From Robiginitomaculum sp. (lineage in GTDB: Bacteria; Pseudomonadota; Alphaproteobacteria; Caulobacterales; Maricaulaceae), in NCBI GenBank assembly GCA_016765135.1, contig JAESQN010000048.1:1-44535 (forward strand): a stretch of 44,535 nucleotides of DNA, in the 5' to 3' direction. Below the pieces are notes generated by a model, which saw nothing but the letters and a program-made list of their open reading frames with translations, was not told where the DNA came from and did no database searches. Shown here in pieces: positions 18,220 through 28,108 of the stretch. The first letter of the stretch is position 1. Every line of letters begins with the position of its first letter. The translations under genes and the position numbers were made by a program.

Positions 18220-18663
18220 ATGCAATTACCGTTTGGACAAGACATAATAGAGAAGTTTCTCCCCCACCGCCGCCCTATGCTCATGCTTGACCGGGTTAGC
18301 CAATACGACGGGAAATCCATCACAACCGAAATTGATGTGCGCCCGGATGCGTTTTTCTTCGCAGGTCATTTTGATGGTAACCCGATTATGCCGGGTGTCA
18401 TAATTATGGAATGTATTGGGCAAACGGGTGCATTATTGGTTGCACTGGGCGGTGATTTTGATACGAAAACCCATTTATTGGCTTTCACGGGGTTTGAAAA
18501 AACCAGATTTCGCAGATTTGTGAAGCCTAATGAAACGCTTTGTGTCTATTGCGAATTGGTAAAAGCACGTAAGCACCTTTATAAGTTTTCTGGTCATGCA
18601 AAGGTGGGCGGTGAATTGGTGATGAACTTAGACTTTTCGGCGGCGCTAACCCCGAAAACCTAA
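18220..18663 (+). CDS. fabZ: 3-hydroxyacyl-ACP dehydratase FabZ
   Basis: A 147-residue hot-dog-fold dehydratase for fatty acid elongation. The active-site stretch HFDGNPIMPGVIIMECIGQTGA contains the catalytic His and Glu, in two adjoining parts, preceded by FLPHRRPMLMLDRV. ATG 18220 is preferred over the upstream in-frame ATG 18193 region because GGGAG precedes it and the family starts here. Its place between lpxD and lpxA is the classic arrangement in which hydroxyacyl-ACP is shared between lipid A and phospholipid synthesis. Confidence 0.95.
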   Translation: MQLPFGQDIIEKFLPHRRPMLMLDRVSQYDGKSITTEIDVRPDAFFFAGHFDGNPIMPGVIIMECIGQTGALLVALGGDFDTKTHLLAFTGFEKTRFRRFVKPNETLCVYCELVKARKHLYKFSGHAKVGGELVMNLDFSAALTPKT

Positions 18664-18676
18664 CACGGGAACAATA

Positions 18677-19477
18677 ATGAGTATAGATATTCATCCGTCT
18701 GCATTTGTGGACAGCAAGGCACAAATTGCAGACGGCGTCAAAATTGGCCCGCTTTGTGTGGTTGGCCCCGATGTGAAATTGGCCGAAAATGTGCATTTGG
18801 TTAGCCAGGTCAATATTGCTGGTAACACGGAGATTGGAGAAGGTTGCACATTTTATCCGTTCGTGTCTCTCGGCCATCCCCCACAAGATTTCAAACATAA
18901 AGGCGGGCCGGTTAGCTTGAAAATCGGAGCGCGTACCGTGCTTCGCGAACTGGTCAACATCCACCCCGGAACCGATGCAGGGCGACCTCAAACGGTGGTC
19001 GGAGACGATTGCTATTTCATGGTCGGCACCCACTTGGCTCATGAGGGCAAGGTCGGCAACAAAGTCGTGCTCTCTAACGGCACCCAGGTGGGCGGCTGTG
19101 TCACTATTGATGATAATGTGGTCATTGGCGGTCTGTGCGCCGTGCATCAATATACGCGTATCGGCAGAAATGCGTTTATTGGCGGTATGACCACCGTGGT
19201 CAAAGACGTTATTCCGTTTGGTATATCTGTAGGTAATCAGCAACAATTGACCGGGTTAAATGTCGTAGGCCTCAAGCGCAGCGGGTTTGAGCGCGAGGAA
19301 ATCCACGAAATCCGTTCAGCCTATAAATTGATCTTTGCCGGGGAAGGGAATTTCCAGGACAGACTAAGGCAAGCGGCGGATACATATGCGGACAATCAAC
19401 AGGTGGTGCAAATGGTCGAGTTTATCAAGAGTCAGGACAAGCGCCCGATCTGCCTGCCTGAAGGTGCCGGGATATAG
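18677..19477 (+). CDS. lpxA: Acyl-ACP--UDP-N-acetylglucosamine O-acyltransferase
   Basis: A 266-residue LpxA, the first acylation of lipid A. It begins with hexapeptide repeats (IHPSAFVDSKAQIADGVKIG), has VNIHPGTDAGRPQTVVGDDC, and the catalytic-His segment THLAHEGKVGN. The helical C-terminal domain begins at about residue 190 (GLNVVGLKRSGF). Length is the family norm. It lies 13 bases after fabZ and one base before lpxI. Confidence 0.97.
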   Translation: MSIDIHPSAFVDSKAQIADGVKIGPLCVVGPDVKLAENVHLVSQVNIAGNTEIGEGCTFYPFVSLGHPPQDFKHKGGPVSLKIGARTVLRELVNIHPGTDAGRPQTVVGDDCYFMVGTHLAHEGKVGNKVVLSNGTQVGGCVTIDDNVVIGGLCAVHQYTRIGRNAFIGGMTTVVKDVIPFGISVGNQQQLTGLNVVGLKRSGFEREEIHEIRSAYKLIFAGEGNFQDRLRQAADTYADNQQVVQMVEFIKSQDKRPICLPEGAGI

Positions 19478-19478
19478 A

Positions 19479-20309
19479 ATGGGCCGGGCAGGGAAAATTG
19501 GTTTGATAGCAGGCGGCGGGGCATTGCCCCATGATGTTATCAGCGCTGCCCAAGATCAGAACTATGATATATTTGTGGCCGCCTTGCGCGGTTTCGTCGG
19601 GCCTGATGCCTTTGATGTTTCCGCAGATGCTTTTGGGTTTGGTGAATTTAGAAAGTTGATCAAACGTTTCAAGCAAGAAAAATGCACCCATGTTATCATG
19701 GCGGGTACTGTCTCGCGGCCGGATTTTTCCACCATAAAACCCGGCATTCGCGATTTACCGTTATTGGCAAAAGTTGTCAGTGTGGCAGCAAAAGGGGATG
19801 ACGCTCTGCTGAAATTTCTGATCTCCTTGTTTGAAAAAGAGGGGTTCATCATTCTGGCCCCCCAAGAGGTGCTGGGTTCTGCCTTGATGGAAGTTGGTTT
19901 CCTTGGCATAATTAAACCCGCCGCTAAACATAGAGATGATATGGAAAAAGCCATGCGCATTGCGGCTCTGATTGGGGCACAAGATATTGGCCAGGGTGCA
20001 GTGGTGCATAATGGCTTGGTGCTGGCGGTTGAGGCCCAGGAAGGCACCGACAAAATGTTGGAGCGGGTCGCGGAACTGCCGTCTGAAATTCGCGGCGGTG
20101 TGCTGGCAAAATGCTTGAAGCCAGGCCAGGAAGACCGTGTGGATTTACCGACCATCGGTGTAAAAACCATTGAACTGGCCGCCAAAGCCGGACTGGCAGG
20201 TATCGTGCTGGTGGCAAGTAAGGCTTTCGTTATGCAAGGTGATGACGTTCGGGCATTGGCTGATAAACACGAAATTTTTATTTACGGTATAAAGCCAGAT
20301 GACGGTTAA
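19479..20309 (+). CDS. lpxI: UDP-2,3-diacylglucosamine pyrophosphatase LpxI
   Basis: A 276-residue LpxI (DUF1009 family). It makes lipid X and UMP and replaces LpxH in most alphaproteobacteria. The start IGLIAGGGALPHDV is characteristic, as are ALRGF, IMAGTVSRPDF, and the C-terminal half with DIGQGAVVHNGLVLAVEA and the VDLPTIGVKTIELA segment. ATG 19479 is one base after the lpxA stop; longer starts would run through lpxA. The gene overlaps the start of lpxB by 11 bases, pointing to coupled translation of consecutive enzymes. Confidence 0.95.
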   Translation: MGRAGKIGLIAGGGALPHDVISAAQDQNYDIFVAALRGFVGPDAFDVSADAFGFGEFRKLIKRFKQEKCTHVIMAGTVSRPDFSTIKPGIRDLPLLAKVVSVAAKGDDALLKFLISLFEKEGFIILAPQEVLGSALMEVGFLGIIKPAAKHRDDMEKAMRIAALIGAQDIGQGAVVHNGLVLAVEAQEGTDKMLERVAELPSEIRGGVLAKCLKPGQEDRVDLPTIGVKTIELAAKAGLAGIVLVASKAFVMQGDDVRALADKHEIFIYGIKPDDG

Positions 20310-21477
20310 GCGCCATATCTATATTGTCGCCGCCGAGAAATCCGGTGACGAATTGGGTGCCGCCTTGGTACGAGAGCTTAGAAAACAGACGGACGACGCT
20401 ATTACCCTGTCGGCGATTGGCGGCAACGCTCTCAAGGCCGAGGGGTTGGAAAGCCCCGTGGATATCGCCCCCTTATCAATCCTGGGGTTCTTGGAGGCTG
20501 TGAAGTCCTATCCTATTATCATGCAGCGTGTCGCCCAGGCCACCGCCGTAATCATGGCATCAGGTGCAGATGCGGTGGTGCTGATCGACAGTTGGGGCTT
20601 CATGATGCGCGTAGCAAAACATTTGAAAAAACAAGGGTTTAAAGGGCAAATCATAAAGTATGTTGCCCCGCAAGTTTGGGCCATGCGCGAGGGCCGCTCC
20701 AAAGTTTTGGCGGACGGGGTTGATCATCTATTGACCATTCACGACTTCGATGCACCCTATTTTATCCGCCACGGGCTGAACACTATATATGTGGGCAACC
20801 CGGTGTTTGACCAGGCTTATGATACGGGCGACGGCGCAGGGCTACGTGCGGAATACAATATCAGCCCGGATACACCGGTGCTTATTATGTTGTTCGGGAG
20901 CCGTCTGTCTGAAATCCAAAGGCTGGCCGAACCGTTCGCGGATGCTATTGCGCGGCTAAAGAAAGCCTTGCCGGAATTGGTAATTGTTTCCCCCGTCTCC
21001 GACACGATTAGCGAAGATGTATTGGCGGCTGCGGCCCAGGAGAAAAGCTTGCATGACGTGATCTTGCTTGGTGAAAACCGCAAGCTGGATTGCTTCGCCG
21101 TTGCGGGCGCAGCCATAGCTTGCTCCGGCACCGTCACCACCCAATTGGCCTGCGCCGGTATACCGACCGCGGTCGGCTACAAGCTAAACACACTAACATA
21201 CCTGGTCGCCAAACGATTATTCAAACCCGACTATATATCCATAGTCAACATAGCCAATGACGAACTCCTAATGCCAGAATTCATGCAAGACGATTGCAAC
21301 GGAGAAAATTTGGCGGACACAGTTTTGCCCTATCTGACCAACAAAGAAACCCGCAAAACCGCCAGCCAAGCCTTAATATCCGCAACCAAAAAAATGCGTG
21401 ATGGAAATGCAGGGGATGGGGGGCAATCAAGTGCCAGAGCGGCGAGGGCGGTGCTGGGGATTTTGGGAAAAACCTAA
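20299..21477 (+). CDS. lpxB: Lipid A disaccharide synthase
   Basis: A 392-residue GT19 glycosyltransferase that joins UDP-diacylglucosamine and lipid X. It shows AAEKSGDELGAALVREL at the start, the GFLEAVKSYP and APQVWAMREGR segments, and the C-terminal sugar-nucleotide site with SGTVTTQLACAGIPTAVGYKLN. The start overlaps lpxI by 11 bases. It ends the lpx cluster; a pair of inverted palindromic repeats follows, facing the convergent gltA. Confidence 0.96.
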   Translation: MTVKRHIYIVAAEKSGDELGAALVRELRKQTDDAITLSAIGGNALKAEGLESPVDIAPLSILGFLEAVKSYPIIMQRVAQATAVIMASGADAVVLIDSWGFMMRVAKHLKKQGFKGQIIKYVAPQVWAMREGRSKVLADGVDHLLTIHDFDAPYFIRHGLNTIYVGNPVFDQAYDTGDGAGLRAEYNISPDTPVLIMLFGSRLSEIQRLAEPFADAIARLKKALPELVIVSPVSDTISEDVLAAAAQEKSLHDVILLGENRKLDCFAVAGAAIACSGTVTTQLACAGIPTAVGYKLNTLTYLVAKRLFKPDYISIVNIANDELLMPEFMQDDCNGENLADTVLPYLTNKETRKTASQALISATKKMRDGNAGDGGQSSARAARAVLGILGKT

Positions 21478-21488
21478 ACACCCCCGCA

Positions 21489-21593
21489 CCCCAATCATAC
21501 CCAGCTCGACTGGGTATCCAGCGAATAAAGAGCGAGCAAAGCTCGCACATTATTGTGGGGACTGGATTCCCGCTCAAGGCGGGAATGAGCGGG
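21489..21593. repeat. Palindromic repeat family B, inverted pair 1 (lpxB-gltA gap)
   Basis: Unit on the plus strand, 21564-21593: GGATTCCCGC, short loop, GCGGGAATGAGCGG. Unit on the minus strand, 21489-21519, reads GGATACCCAG, loop, CTGGGTATGATTGG. A smaller hairpin, GCGAGC-AAA-GCTCGC, lies between them. The two units share the pattern GGAT-x-CC, hairpin, GG-x-ATGA, so this is a head-to-head pair similar to REP/BIME elements. It fills most of the 156-base gap between convergent lpxB and gltA, where it may end both transcripts. Confidence 0.75.
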
Positions 21594-21633
21594 TTGTGGG
21601 TATTGGAATGCGTGAGCTTAAGCCGGTTAGCCC

Positions 21634-22938
21634 TTACCTCTCACCCATCGGCACATAATCCCGTAGCGGCGCACCCGTATATATCTGTCTCGGCCTACCG
21701 ATGCGTTGGGATTTGTCTTGTAGCATTTCGTTCCATTGGGAAATCCAGCCTACGGTTCTGGCTAATGCGAACAGGACTGTGAACATTGAGGTTGGGAATC
21801 CTAATGCCGAGAGCACTGTACCTGAGTAGAAATCTACATTGGGGAACAGTTTTTTCTCGATGAAATATTCGTCGTTCAGCGCAATACGTTCAAGCTCCAT
21901 AGCCACATCCAAAATCGGATTGTCCGTGATGTTAAGTTCGGCCAGCACTGCGTGAGCGGTTTTTTGCATGACTTTGGCGCGTGGGTCGTAGTTTTTATAA
22001 ACCCGGTGACCAAAGCCCATGAGCCTGAACGGATCATTGCGGTCTTTGGCGCGGGCGATAAATTCCGGGATGCGGTCAACCGTGCCGATTTCCTTGAGCA
22101 TGTTCAGACAAGCCTCATTAGCCCCGCCGTGGGACGGCCCCCACAAACAAGCAACACCCGCCGCGATACAAGCGAACGGATTGGCACCGGACGATCCGGC
22201 TAAGCGCACGGTTGAGGTGGATGCGTTTTGCTCATGATCGGCGTGCAGGATAAAGATTTTGTCCATCGCATCGGCAATCACCGGGCTGACAACATAGTCT
22301 TCCGTCGGAACGGCAAAACACATTTTTAGGAAATTCTCTGAATAATTCAAAGAATTATCCGGATAAACATGGGGTTGACCGATAGAATATTTATAAGCCC
22401 GCGCCGCAATGGTCGGCATTTTTGCGATCAACCTGTGGATGGCCAATTGGCGCTGAACAGGATCTGTAATATCGGTGCTGTCATGATAAAACGCGGCCAA
22501 TGCGCCCGTGGTCGCGCAAATCATAGCCATGGGATGGGCGTCGCGGCGAAAGCCGTGAAAGAAGCGCTCGACCTGTTCGTGTAGCATTGTGTGGCGGGTG
22601 ATGGTGTTGGTAAATTCTGCGCTTTGCTCTGCGGTTGGTAGTTCGCCATTGATCAGCAGATATGAAGTTTCGAGAAATGTGGATTGTTCGGCCAATTGCT
22701 CAATCGGGTAGCCGCGGTACAACAATTGCCCCTTCAGCCCGTCGATGAATGTGATCTGGCTTTCGGTGCTGGCGGTGGAGGTGTAGCCGGGGTCAAAGGT
22801 AAAATGCCCGGAGTTTTTGTACAAAGCCCGCACATCAACCGCGTCTGGCCCCATGGTGCCGCCGTAAACCGGTAGTTCGAAATTTTTGCCGCCAAGCTCG
22901 ATTTTTGCCGTGCCTCTGTTTTCAATTTTGTTTTCCAT
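21634..22938 (-). CDS. gltA: Citrate synthase
   Basis: A 434-residue hexameric-type citrate synthase, entry to the TCA cycle and to the glyoxylate shunt encoded further on. The N-terminal beta domain ([17 protein letters not shown]) is typical of proteobacterial GltA. Active-site stretches are [15 protein letters not shown] and [15 protein letters not shown], with the catalytic His residues. ATG 22938 is chosen because AGGAAAGAGGAAAG lies directly upstream; an in-frame start 48 bases earlier lacks this. It is 20 bases downstream of gltX on the same strand. Confidence 0.97.
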   Translation of the reverse strand: MENKIENRGTAKIELGGKNFELPVYGGTMGPDAVDVRALYKNSGHFTFDPGYTSTASTESQITFIDGLKGQLLYRGYPIEQLAEQSTFLETSYLLINGELPTAEQSAEFTNTITRHTMLHEQVERFFHGFRRDAHPMAMICATTGALAAFYHDSTDITDPVQRQLAIHRLIAKMPTIAARAYKYSIGQPHVYPDNSLNYSENFLKMCFAVPTEDYVVSPVIADAMDKIFILHADHEQNASTSTVRLAGSSGANPFACIAAGVACLWGPSHGGANEACLNMLKEIGTVDRIPEFIARAKDRNDPFRLMGFGHRVYKNYDPRAKVMQKTAHAVLAELNITDNPILDVAMELERIALNDEYFIEKKLFPNVDFYSGTVLSALGFPTSMFTVLFALARTVGWISQWNEMLQDKSQRIGRPRQIYTGAPLRDYVPMGER

Positions 22939-22958
22939 TCTTTCCTCTTTCCTATTTT

Positions 22959-24386
22959 TTAATCTGTAAAATATGTTTTCAGGCAATCTTCAATACGTCC
23001 GAGCGCCTCATTCCGGCCCAATAATTCCAGCACCAATGATAAATCAGGCGATGGTGCGCCCCCGGTCAGGCAGACCCGTAAGGGTGCGCCGATTTTGCCG
23101 AACCCTATATCCTGCGCCGCAATATATTGGTTTAGCTGTTCCAAAATACTGTGGTCATCCCATGCATCTTTATGTATATCTTTTAGCACTAAAAGTAAAT
23201 CACGAAGTCTCATTTCTGCGTCATTTTTAAAGGGTTTTTGGGCTTTTGCGGTGATTTCAATGGGACGCTGGCGGGTTACAAAAAAAGCTTTGTCTGCAAG
23301 TTCAATCAGCGTCTTGGCCCGTGTTTTAAGATGGGGTAGTGCGGCGGTGAGCCGTGCCATTTGCGCGGCGTTTAAAGGCCCGCCGTTTTTATCCTCAAAG
23401 AATTTTTTTCCGTACAGCAACAGTGTGTCCGTATCGGCCATATGCATATGCTCGCCGTTGATAAACGCCATTTTATCAAAATCGAGACGGGCAGGGGCTT
23501 TGTTGATATCGGACAGCTCAAACAAGGCGGTGATTTCGTCGTCGTCGAACACTTCCATATCGCCGTGGCTCCAGCCAAGCCGGGTCAAATAATTACGCAG
23601 GCCCGCAGGCAAATATCCCATATCCCGATAAGCATCGACACCGAGCGCGCCGTGGCGTTTGGACAGCTTTTTGCCGTCCGGGCCAAAAATCAAAGGCACA
23701 TGGGCGAAGGCGGGAACATCCCAACCTAGAGCCTGATAGATCAATTTTTGCCGGCCCGCATTAACCAGATGATCATCGCCGCGCACTACATGGGTGACGC
23801 CCATATCGTGGTCATCCACCACAACTGCCAGCATATAAACCGGGCTAGCATCAGCCCGCAATAAAATCAGATCATCAAAATCCTGATTGTTCCATTTCAC
23901 CCGGCCTTGCACCAAATCATCAACAACTGTCTCGCCGTCCGGAACCCTGAAGCGCACAACAAAAGGCGCGTCTTTTGGAGGTGTGCCCCCGTCGCGCCAT
24001 TTGGAGCGAAACGCCCGGCCTTGCTCGCGGGACAGTTCGCGCTCGGCGGCTTGTTCCTCGGGTGTCAAATAACACAGATAAGCATGGCCAGTTTTTATCA
24101 GGTTTTCTGCTGCGGCTCGGTGCCTGTCCGCGTTCTGGCTTTGGTAAACAATTTCGCCGTCGTGCTTGAGACCGAGCCAATCCATACCGTCCAAAATTGC
24201 CCCGGTGGCTTCAGCGCTTGAGCGGGCTTTGTCGGTGTCTTCGATGCGCAGTAAAAAGTTTCCGCCGTGCCGCCGGGCGAAATAATAACAAAACAAAGCC
24301 GTGCGCGCCCCGCCGATATGCAGGAACCCCGTCGGCGACGGTGCAAACCGCGTTACAATTTTAGCTTGATGATTTGGGTTGGACAT
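22959..24386 (-). CDS. gltX: Glutamate--tRNA ligase
   Basis: A 475-residue class I aminoacyl-tRNA synthetase. The HIGH-type motif is in [18 protein letters not shown] and the KMSKS-type motif is KLSKRHG. The [15 protein letters not shown] and [14 protein letters not shown] regions are standard. Alphaproteobacteria often carry two GltX paralogues, one also charging tRNA-Gln for later amidation; which this one is cannot be read here. ATG 24386 is chosen over a TTG 12 bases upstream. The gene leads the gltX-gltA pair and is divergent from comEC. Confidence 0.95.
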   Translation of the reverse strand: MSNPNHQAKIVTRFAPSPTGFLHIGGARTALFCYYFARRHGGNFLLRIEDTDKARSSAEATGAILDGMDWLGLKHDGEIVYQSQNADRHRAAAENLIKTGHAYLCYLTPEEQAAERELSREQGRAFRSKWRDGGTPPKDAPFVVRFRVPDGETVVDDLVQGRVKWNNQDFDDLILLRADASPVYMLAVVVDDHDMGVTHVVRGDDHLVNAGRQKLIYQALGWDVPAFAHVPLIFGPDGKKLSKRHGALGVDAYRDMGYLPAGLRNYLTRLGWSHGDMEVFDDDEITALFELSDINKAPARLDFDKMAFINGEHMHMADTDTLLLYGKKFFEDKNGGPLNAAQMARLTAALPHLKTRAKTLIELADKAFFVTRQRPIEITAKAQKPFKNDAEMRLRDLLLVLKDIHKDAWDDHSILEQLNQYIAAQDIGFGKIGAPLRVCLTGGAPSPDLSLVLELLGRNEALGRIEDCLKTYFTD

Positions 24387-24482
24387 GGGTAAAACCAATA
24401 AGAGGTGAATATAGGGGAGCTTAACATAAAAGCTACGGAAACTAAAGGGTTTAACGGGCCAAACTTGCCTAAAGGAGGGATA

Positions 24483-26561
24483 TTGGGTGAGATATTTTTG
24501 AGCGGGCTAAACACGGCCAAAGCCGGGCTTGTGTCGATGATGGCGCGGGCAAGGTTCGAATGGTGCCTAGTCGCATTTGGCGCGGGGATTGCCGTTTATT
24601 TTAGCATGGCGACTGAGCCAGGTTTATGGCCGGGACTTGTGGCTATGGGGGTTCTGGCGGCTTTGGTGTTGGCGTCGGGGAAATATTTGGCTTTGCGCGA
24701 AATGTTGGTGTTGGGTTTGTTTCTGGTGGCAGGGCTTTCGCGGGCCATTTATCACACGCAGATGGTTCAAGCACCCATATTGCCAGATACACAGCGGGCC
24801 TATACGGTCAATGGCTGGATTGAAAATATCAAATCCTCGGGCAAATTACAGCATTTTTTCATACGGGTACAGAACATTGAGCGGCTAGACACCGACAAAA
24901 CCCCGGTGCGTATCCGCCTGCGGATCAAGCCTTATGATTTCAAACCCGGCGATAGCATCCACATCAGAGCTTTACTCAAAACCCCGCCCGGCCCGGCAAT
25001 CGTTGGCGGTTACGATTCGGGCCGGGCTTCGTATTTTAAACAAATCGGGGGCAGCGGGTTTGCGATATCCAAAGCCAAAACCGCCGAGTTTGCACCATTG
25101 CCGCTGGGGCAACGATTGGAACGCAGGCTGGTGAAATTTCGCTACGGCCTGTCGCGCCATATTCAAGCCCGCGCCCCGCCGCGCACTGCCGGATTACAAT
25201 CCGCCCTCTTGACCGGAGATAGATCCGCCATTGCGCCCGCCCAGGCACAAGCTTTGCGCGACGCCGGGCTGGCGCATTTGCTGGCGATTTCCGGATTGCA
25301 TATGGGGCTGTTGGCCGGGGGGTCTTATTTTTTGATGTCGTTATTTTTGGCCTCCATAGGGCCGTTGGCCCGGCGGTATGATATGCGTAAATGGGCCGCC
25401 GCCACGGCCATTTTGACCGCCACCGCATATTTGCTAATATCCGGGGCCAGTGTTTCGACCACGCGGGCCTTTATTATGGCGGTGGTCGTGTTTTCCGCCG
25501 TGATATTGGGCCGCCGGGCTTTGTCCATGCGCTCGGTGGCGTTGGCGGCGGCGATAACACTGGTGTTGCATCCGGAGAATATTTTATCGTCGGGGTTTCA
25601 CATGTCCTTTGCCGCCACCGCCGCCTTGATCGCGGTTTATAGATATTGGGCCGACAGGCGCGTCTATACCCGCCCTGCCAACTTTGCGCGGCGAATGTGG
25701 AGCGGTTTTACCGGCATGGCCGTGACCAGTTTTGTCGCAGGCGGGGCCACGGGCGGTTTTGCGGCTTTGCATTTTCAACGCTTCGCCCGGCTCGGGTTTC
25801 TCGCCAATATATTGGCCATGCCCATGTTTACCCTGGTGGCTATGCCCGCCGGATTTTTGGCGGTGTTGGTCATGCCGCTCGGCTTGGATAAATTACCGCT
25901 CCTCGTGATGGGGAAGGCGCTGGATTATGTGTTGGCGGTCGCCGTCTGGGTTAGCGAAATGGACGGAGCTTTGATGTATTTCAAAAGCGCCAACGGACAA
26001 ATCATCAGCCTGTTTGCCCTCGGCTTTGTGTTTTTGTGTTTGGGGCCAAAGCGGATACGGATAACAGGTTTCGCCATGCTGATTGGGTCGTGGTTTATGT
26101 GGGCCGGGATACATAGGCCGGACATGCGCATATCCGACAAAGCCCGCGTGGCATTTTGGGACACGCGAGATGTCAACATCCTCACCGTAGACCGCAAGCG
26201 CGGCGACGGGTTTGGCCGCGCCCGTTTCATAGAACAAGCGGGGTTGAAAACCGCAGAACTACGCACATTCAAAGACGCTGGAACAGTGTGCGACATACAA
26301 GCCTGCCGCATAGAACTAAAAGAAAAAATCATCAGCATCGTCCACACCCCCGAAGGCGTAGCCGAAGCCTGCACAGATTCCGATCTGGTAATTCTAACCC
26401 TACGCGAAGCCGGCCCAAGAACAAGACGCCAATGCGGCGTGCCGCTCCTGGATATCCGCGAACTAAGCCAAAACGGCGCCCGAGATATACACATAAAAAA
26501 CGGCAAACTAAAAATCCGAAAAACTAATCCGAAGGCGCGCAAGGCTAGGCCTTGGGGGTGA
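24483..26561 (+). CDS. comEC: ComEC/Rec2-family DNA uptake channel protein
   Basis: A polytopic inner-membrane protein of about 692 residues. It has an N-terminal region with an OB-like soluble part (NGWIENIKSSGKLQHFF), then the competence core with LQSALLTGDRSAI, DAGLAHLLAISGLHMGLLAG, GFHMSFAATAALI and many helices. The C-terminal soluble part lacks the metallo-beta-lactamase metal motif and carries a Cys-rich segment (VCDIQACRI), as I recall for alphaproteobacterial members. A GTG at 24405 opens the frame, but TTG 24483 has a strong AAAGGAGG four bases upstream and leaves room for promoters toward gltX, so I prefer it. The family transports single-stranded DNA; no other competence genes are in the window. 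Confidence 0.88.
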   Translation: MGEIFLSGLNTAKAGLVSMMARARFEWCLVAFGAGIAVYFSMATEPGLWPGLVAMGVLAALVLASGKYLALREMLVLGLFLVAGLSRAIYHTQMVQAPILPDTQRAYTVNGWIENIKSSGKLQHFFIRVQNIERLDTDKTPVRIRLRIKPYDFKPGDSIHIRALLKTPPGPAIVGGYDSGRASYFKQIGGSGFAISKAKTAEFAPLPLGQRLERRLVKFRYGLSRHIQARAPPRTAGLQSALLTGDRSAIAPAQAQALRDAGLAHLLAISGLHMGLLAGGSYFLMSLFLASIGPLARRYDMRKWAAATAILTATAYLLISGASVSTTRAFIMAVVVFSAVILGRRALSMRSVALAAAITLVLHPENILSSGFHMSFAATAALIAVYRYWADRRVYTRPANFARRMWSGFTGMAVTSFVAGGATGGFAALHFQRFARLGFLANILAMPMFTLVAMPAGFLAVLVMPLGLDKLPLLVMGKALDYVLAVAVWVSEMDGALMYFKSANGQIISLFALGFVFLCLGPKRIRITGFAMLIGSWFMWAGIHRPDMRISDKARVAFWDTRDVNILTVDRKRGDGFGRARFIEQAGLKTAELRTFKDAGTVCDIQACRIELKEKIISIVHTPEGVAEACTDSDLVILTLREAGPRTRRQCGVPLLDIRELSQNGARDIHIKNGKLKIRKTNPKARKARPWG

Positions 26562-26740
26562 TGGGGTGACGTTAGAGAAAATCAGCTATAGGAGACATTA
26601 AACGTAAGCATAATACAGAATGTGTAATTTGCTTGCTTTTATTGTGATTTGACACATCTTGAAATTATGGCATGACGCAAGCGATATAAAACACAGTGGA
26701 GAACTGTTATTCATAAAATTACAAACATTCAACATTTGAA

Positions 26741-27763
26741 ATGAAGAAGCATTCTAGAATGCCGAATCCACCGAGAAAGCACCATTTTGTGCAGGCTGCT
26801 CATATAGAGCAATTCATCAACGCTGGCGGCACACTTAGCGTTTATAGTAAAAATGGAGAAGATTTTCCCGGTACGCCTAAGAGTATTTTTAAGAAAAGGG
26901 ACTTGAATTCATTTGTATCACCGGATGGCCTGGATACTAGCTTTGAAAATTTTGTGACGAAGCGAGAGAACATATCATTCCCGGCAATAAAACGAATTTC
27001 TTTAAAACGTGAGATAAGCTTAGAGGATTTGCCACTCGTTATTGCTTACCTATCTCTTTCATTGATTCGAAATCCAACTGTTCAAATCGGAGTGGTTGAG
27101 CTACATCGTCTTTGTGCCGTAGCCTCTGCAAAAATAATGGACAAAAATGGCATGTTCGGTATACCGCCAGAGTCCCTTGGACAGGGTAAATCAATGGCAG
27201 ACTTAATTGACGAAGGTATTTTGGATTTTGATATTAACAATATTGTGTATTTAAAGTACTTTAGCGAAATGATTGAGGCTGTGTTTCGAGTTCTTATCGG
27301 AGGGTTCAAGTGGTCTTTGTTGCAATCCCCAAGTGGTAACGTAGCTATCTCAGACCACCCACTCACCTTTCTTACCCCTGGAATGGATTATCGTGCATAT
27401 GGTATACCGATGGGAGGTCAGAATTGTGAAATAGCATTTCCTATTTCTAAACATCTATACTTGATTGGGCGCTGGGGAGACCCATTTCAAAACTCTGATT
27501 CTGAACTTGCAGTGGAGCAGTTGAATATGCGACAGGCTGTTTTTGCCAATCGACAAGTTGCTTCCAGCGAACCCAATTCAATAATTAAGGGCTTGGTCTC
27601 AAATTACTGCGCAATAGGATTTCAATCAAAAGCGAACGGAATCGAAATGGGCGATGGCACACCGATTATGTTGCGAAGGGGTGTTTTTCCTTTGACCCAG
27701 TGCTCAACAGTAAATTGCTACGAGTTTATGCGAGAAGTCGTGCCGTTGTCCCGCTTGCTTTAG
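26741..27763 (+). CDS. DUF4238-family protein
   Basis: A 340-residue protein of the DUF4238 type: an N-terminal PPRKHHFVQAAHIEQFI (the family's HH-x-V-x-x-x-x-x-x-x-F pattern) and, near residue 200, AISDHPLTFLTPG, matching the family's SDHP segment. Function is unknown; such genes are often found alone in variable regions. ATG 26741 is the first start; MPNPPRK at 26759 is an equally good one. Codon use is more AT-rich than in the core genes around it, suggesting recent arrival. A consensus -35 TTGACA lies at 26649-26654, but no good -10 follows. The 179 bases upstream hold nothing else I recognise. Confidence 0.75.
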   Translation: MKKHSRMPNPPRKHHFVQAAHIEQFINAGGTLSVYSKNGEDFPGTPKSIFKKRDLNSFVSPDGLDTSFENFVTKRENISFPAIKRISLKREISLEDLPLVIAYLSLSLIRNPTVQIGVVELHRLCAVASAKIMDKNGMFGIPPESLGQGKSMADLIDEGILDFDINNIVYLKYFSEMIEAVFRVLIGGFKWSLLQSPSGNVAISDHPLTFLTPGMDYRAYGIPMGGQNCEIAFPISKHLYLIGRWGDPFQNSDSELAVEQLNMRQAVFANRQVASSEPNSIIKGLVSNYCAIGFQSKANGIEMGDGTPIMLRRGVFPLTQCSTVNCYEFMREVVPLSRLL

Positions 27764-27892
27764 AATAATTCCCAGGTATTTAATATTTAACGCGATTTAT
27801 TTTAAGCCAATTATGGATTCCAGATTAGCTAATTCTAATGCTCTATTCTTGTTGTAAATATATCTTCCTAGGAAAACCCAACTACCCACCTG

Positions 27893-27985
27893 CCGCTCAC
27901 CCCTGCGAATGCAGGGGTCTATTGCTGGGTTATCGGGGATGCCGGAAATTCGGTTATGGATACCTGCATGCGCAGGCATGAGCGG
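27893..27985. repeat. Palindromic repeat family B, inverted pair 2 (beside GIY-YIG gene)
   Basis: A minus-strand unit (27893-27919) reads AGACCCCTGC, loop, GCAGGGGTGAGCGG. A plus-strand unit (27958-27985) reads GGATACCTGC, loop, GCAGGCATGAGCGG. They are inverted relative to each other with about 38 bases between, like pair 1 at 21489-21593. The TGAGCGG tail is shared. This pair lies 123 bases before the GIY-YIG gene. The rest of the 345-base gap (27764-28108) is AT-rich and holds nothing else I can name; an open frame crossing the repeat on the minus strand is repeat sequence. Confidence 0.72.
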
Positions 27986-28108
27986 TTTTAAAAAATAACT
28001 CACCTTTACTTAGCTCATCCGGGCAGGTGGGGGATGTAGGGGTTTAACGGGATATATATTGTTTGTTTTGGGCTTGAATATATTTTACTATTGCAGTATG
28101 TTCATTAA

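Noticed and set aside
27797-28003. A short minus-strand frame across repeat pair 2
   Set aside because: Its residues are the translated palindrome (MPAHAGIH-type), a common false gene.
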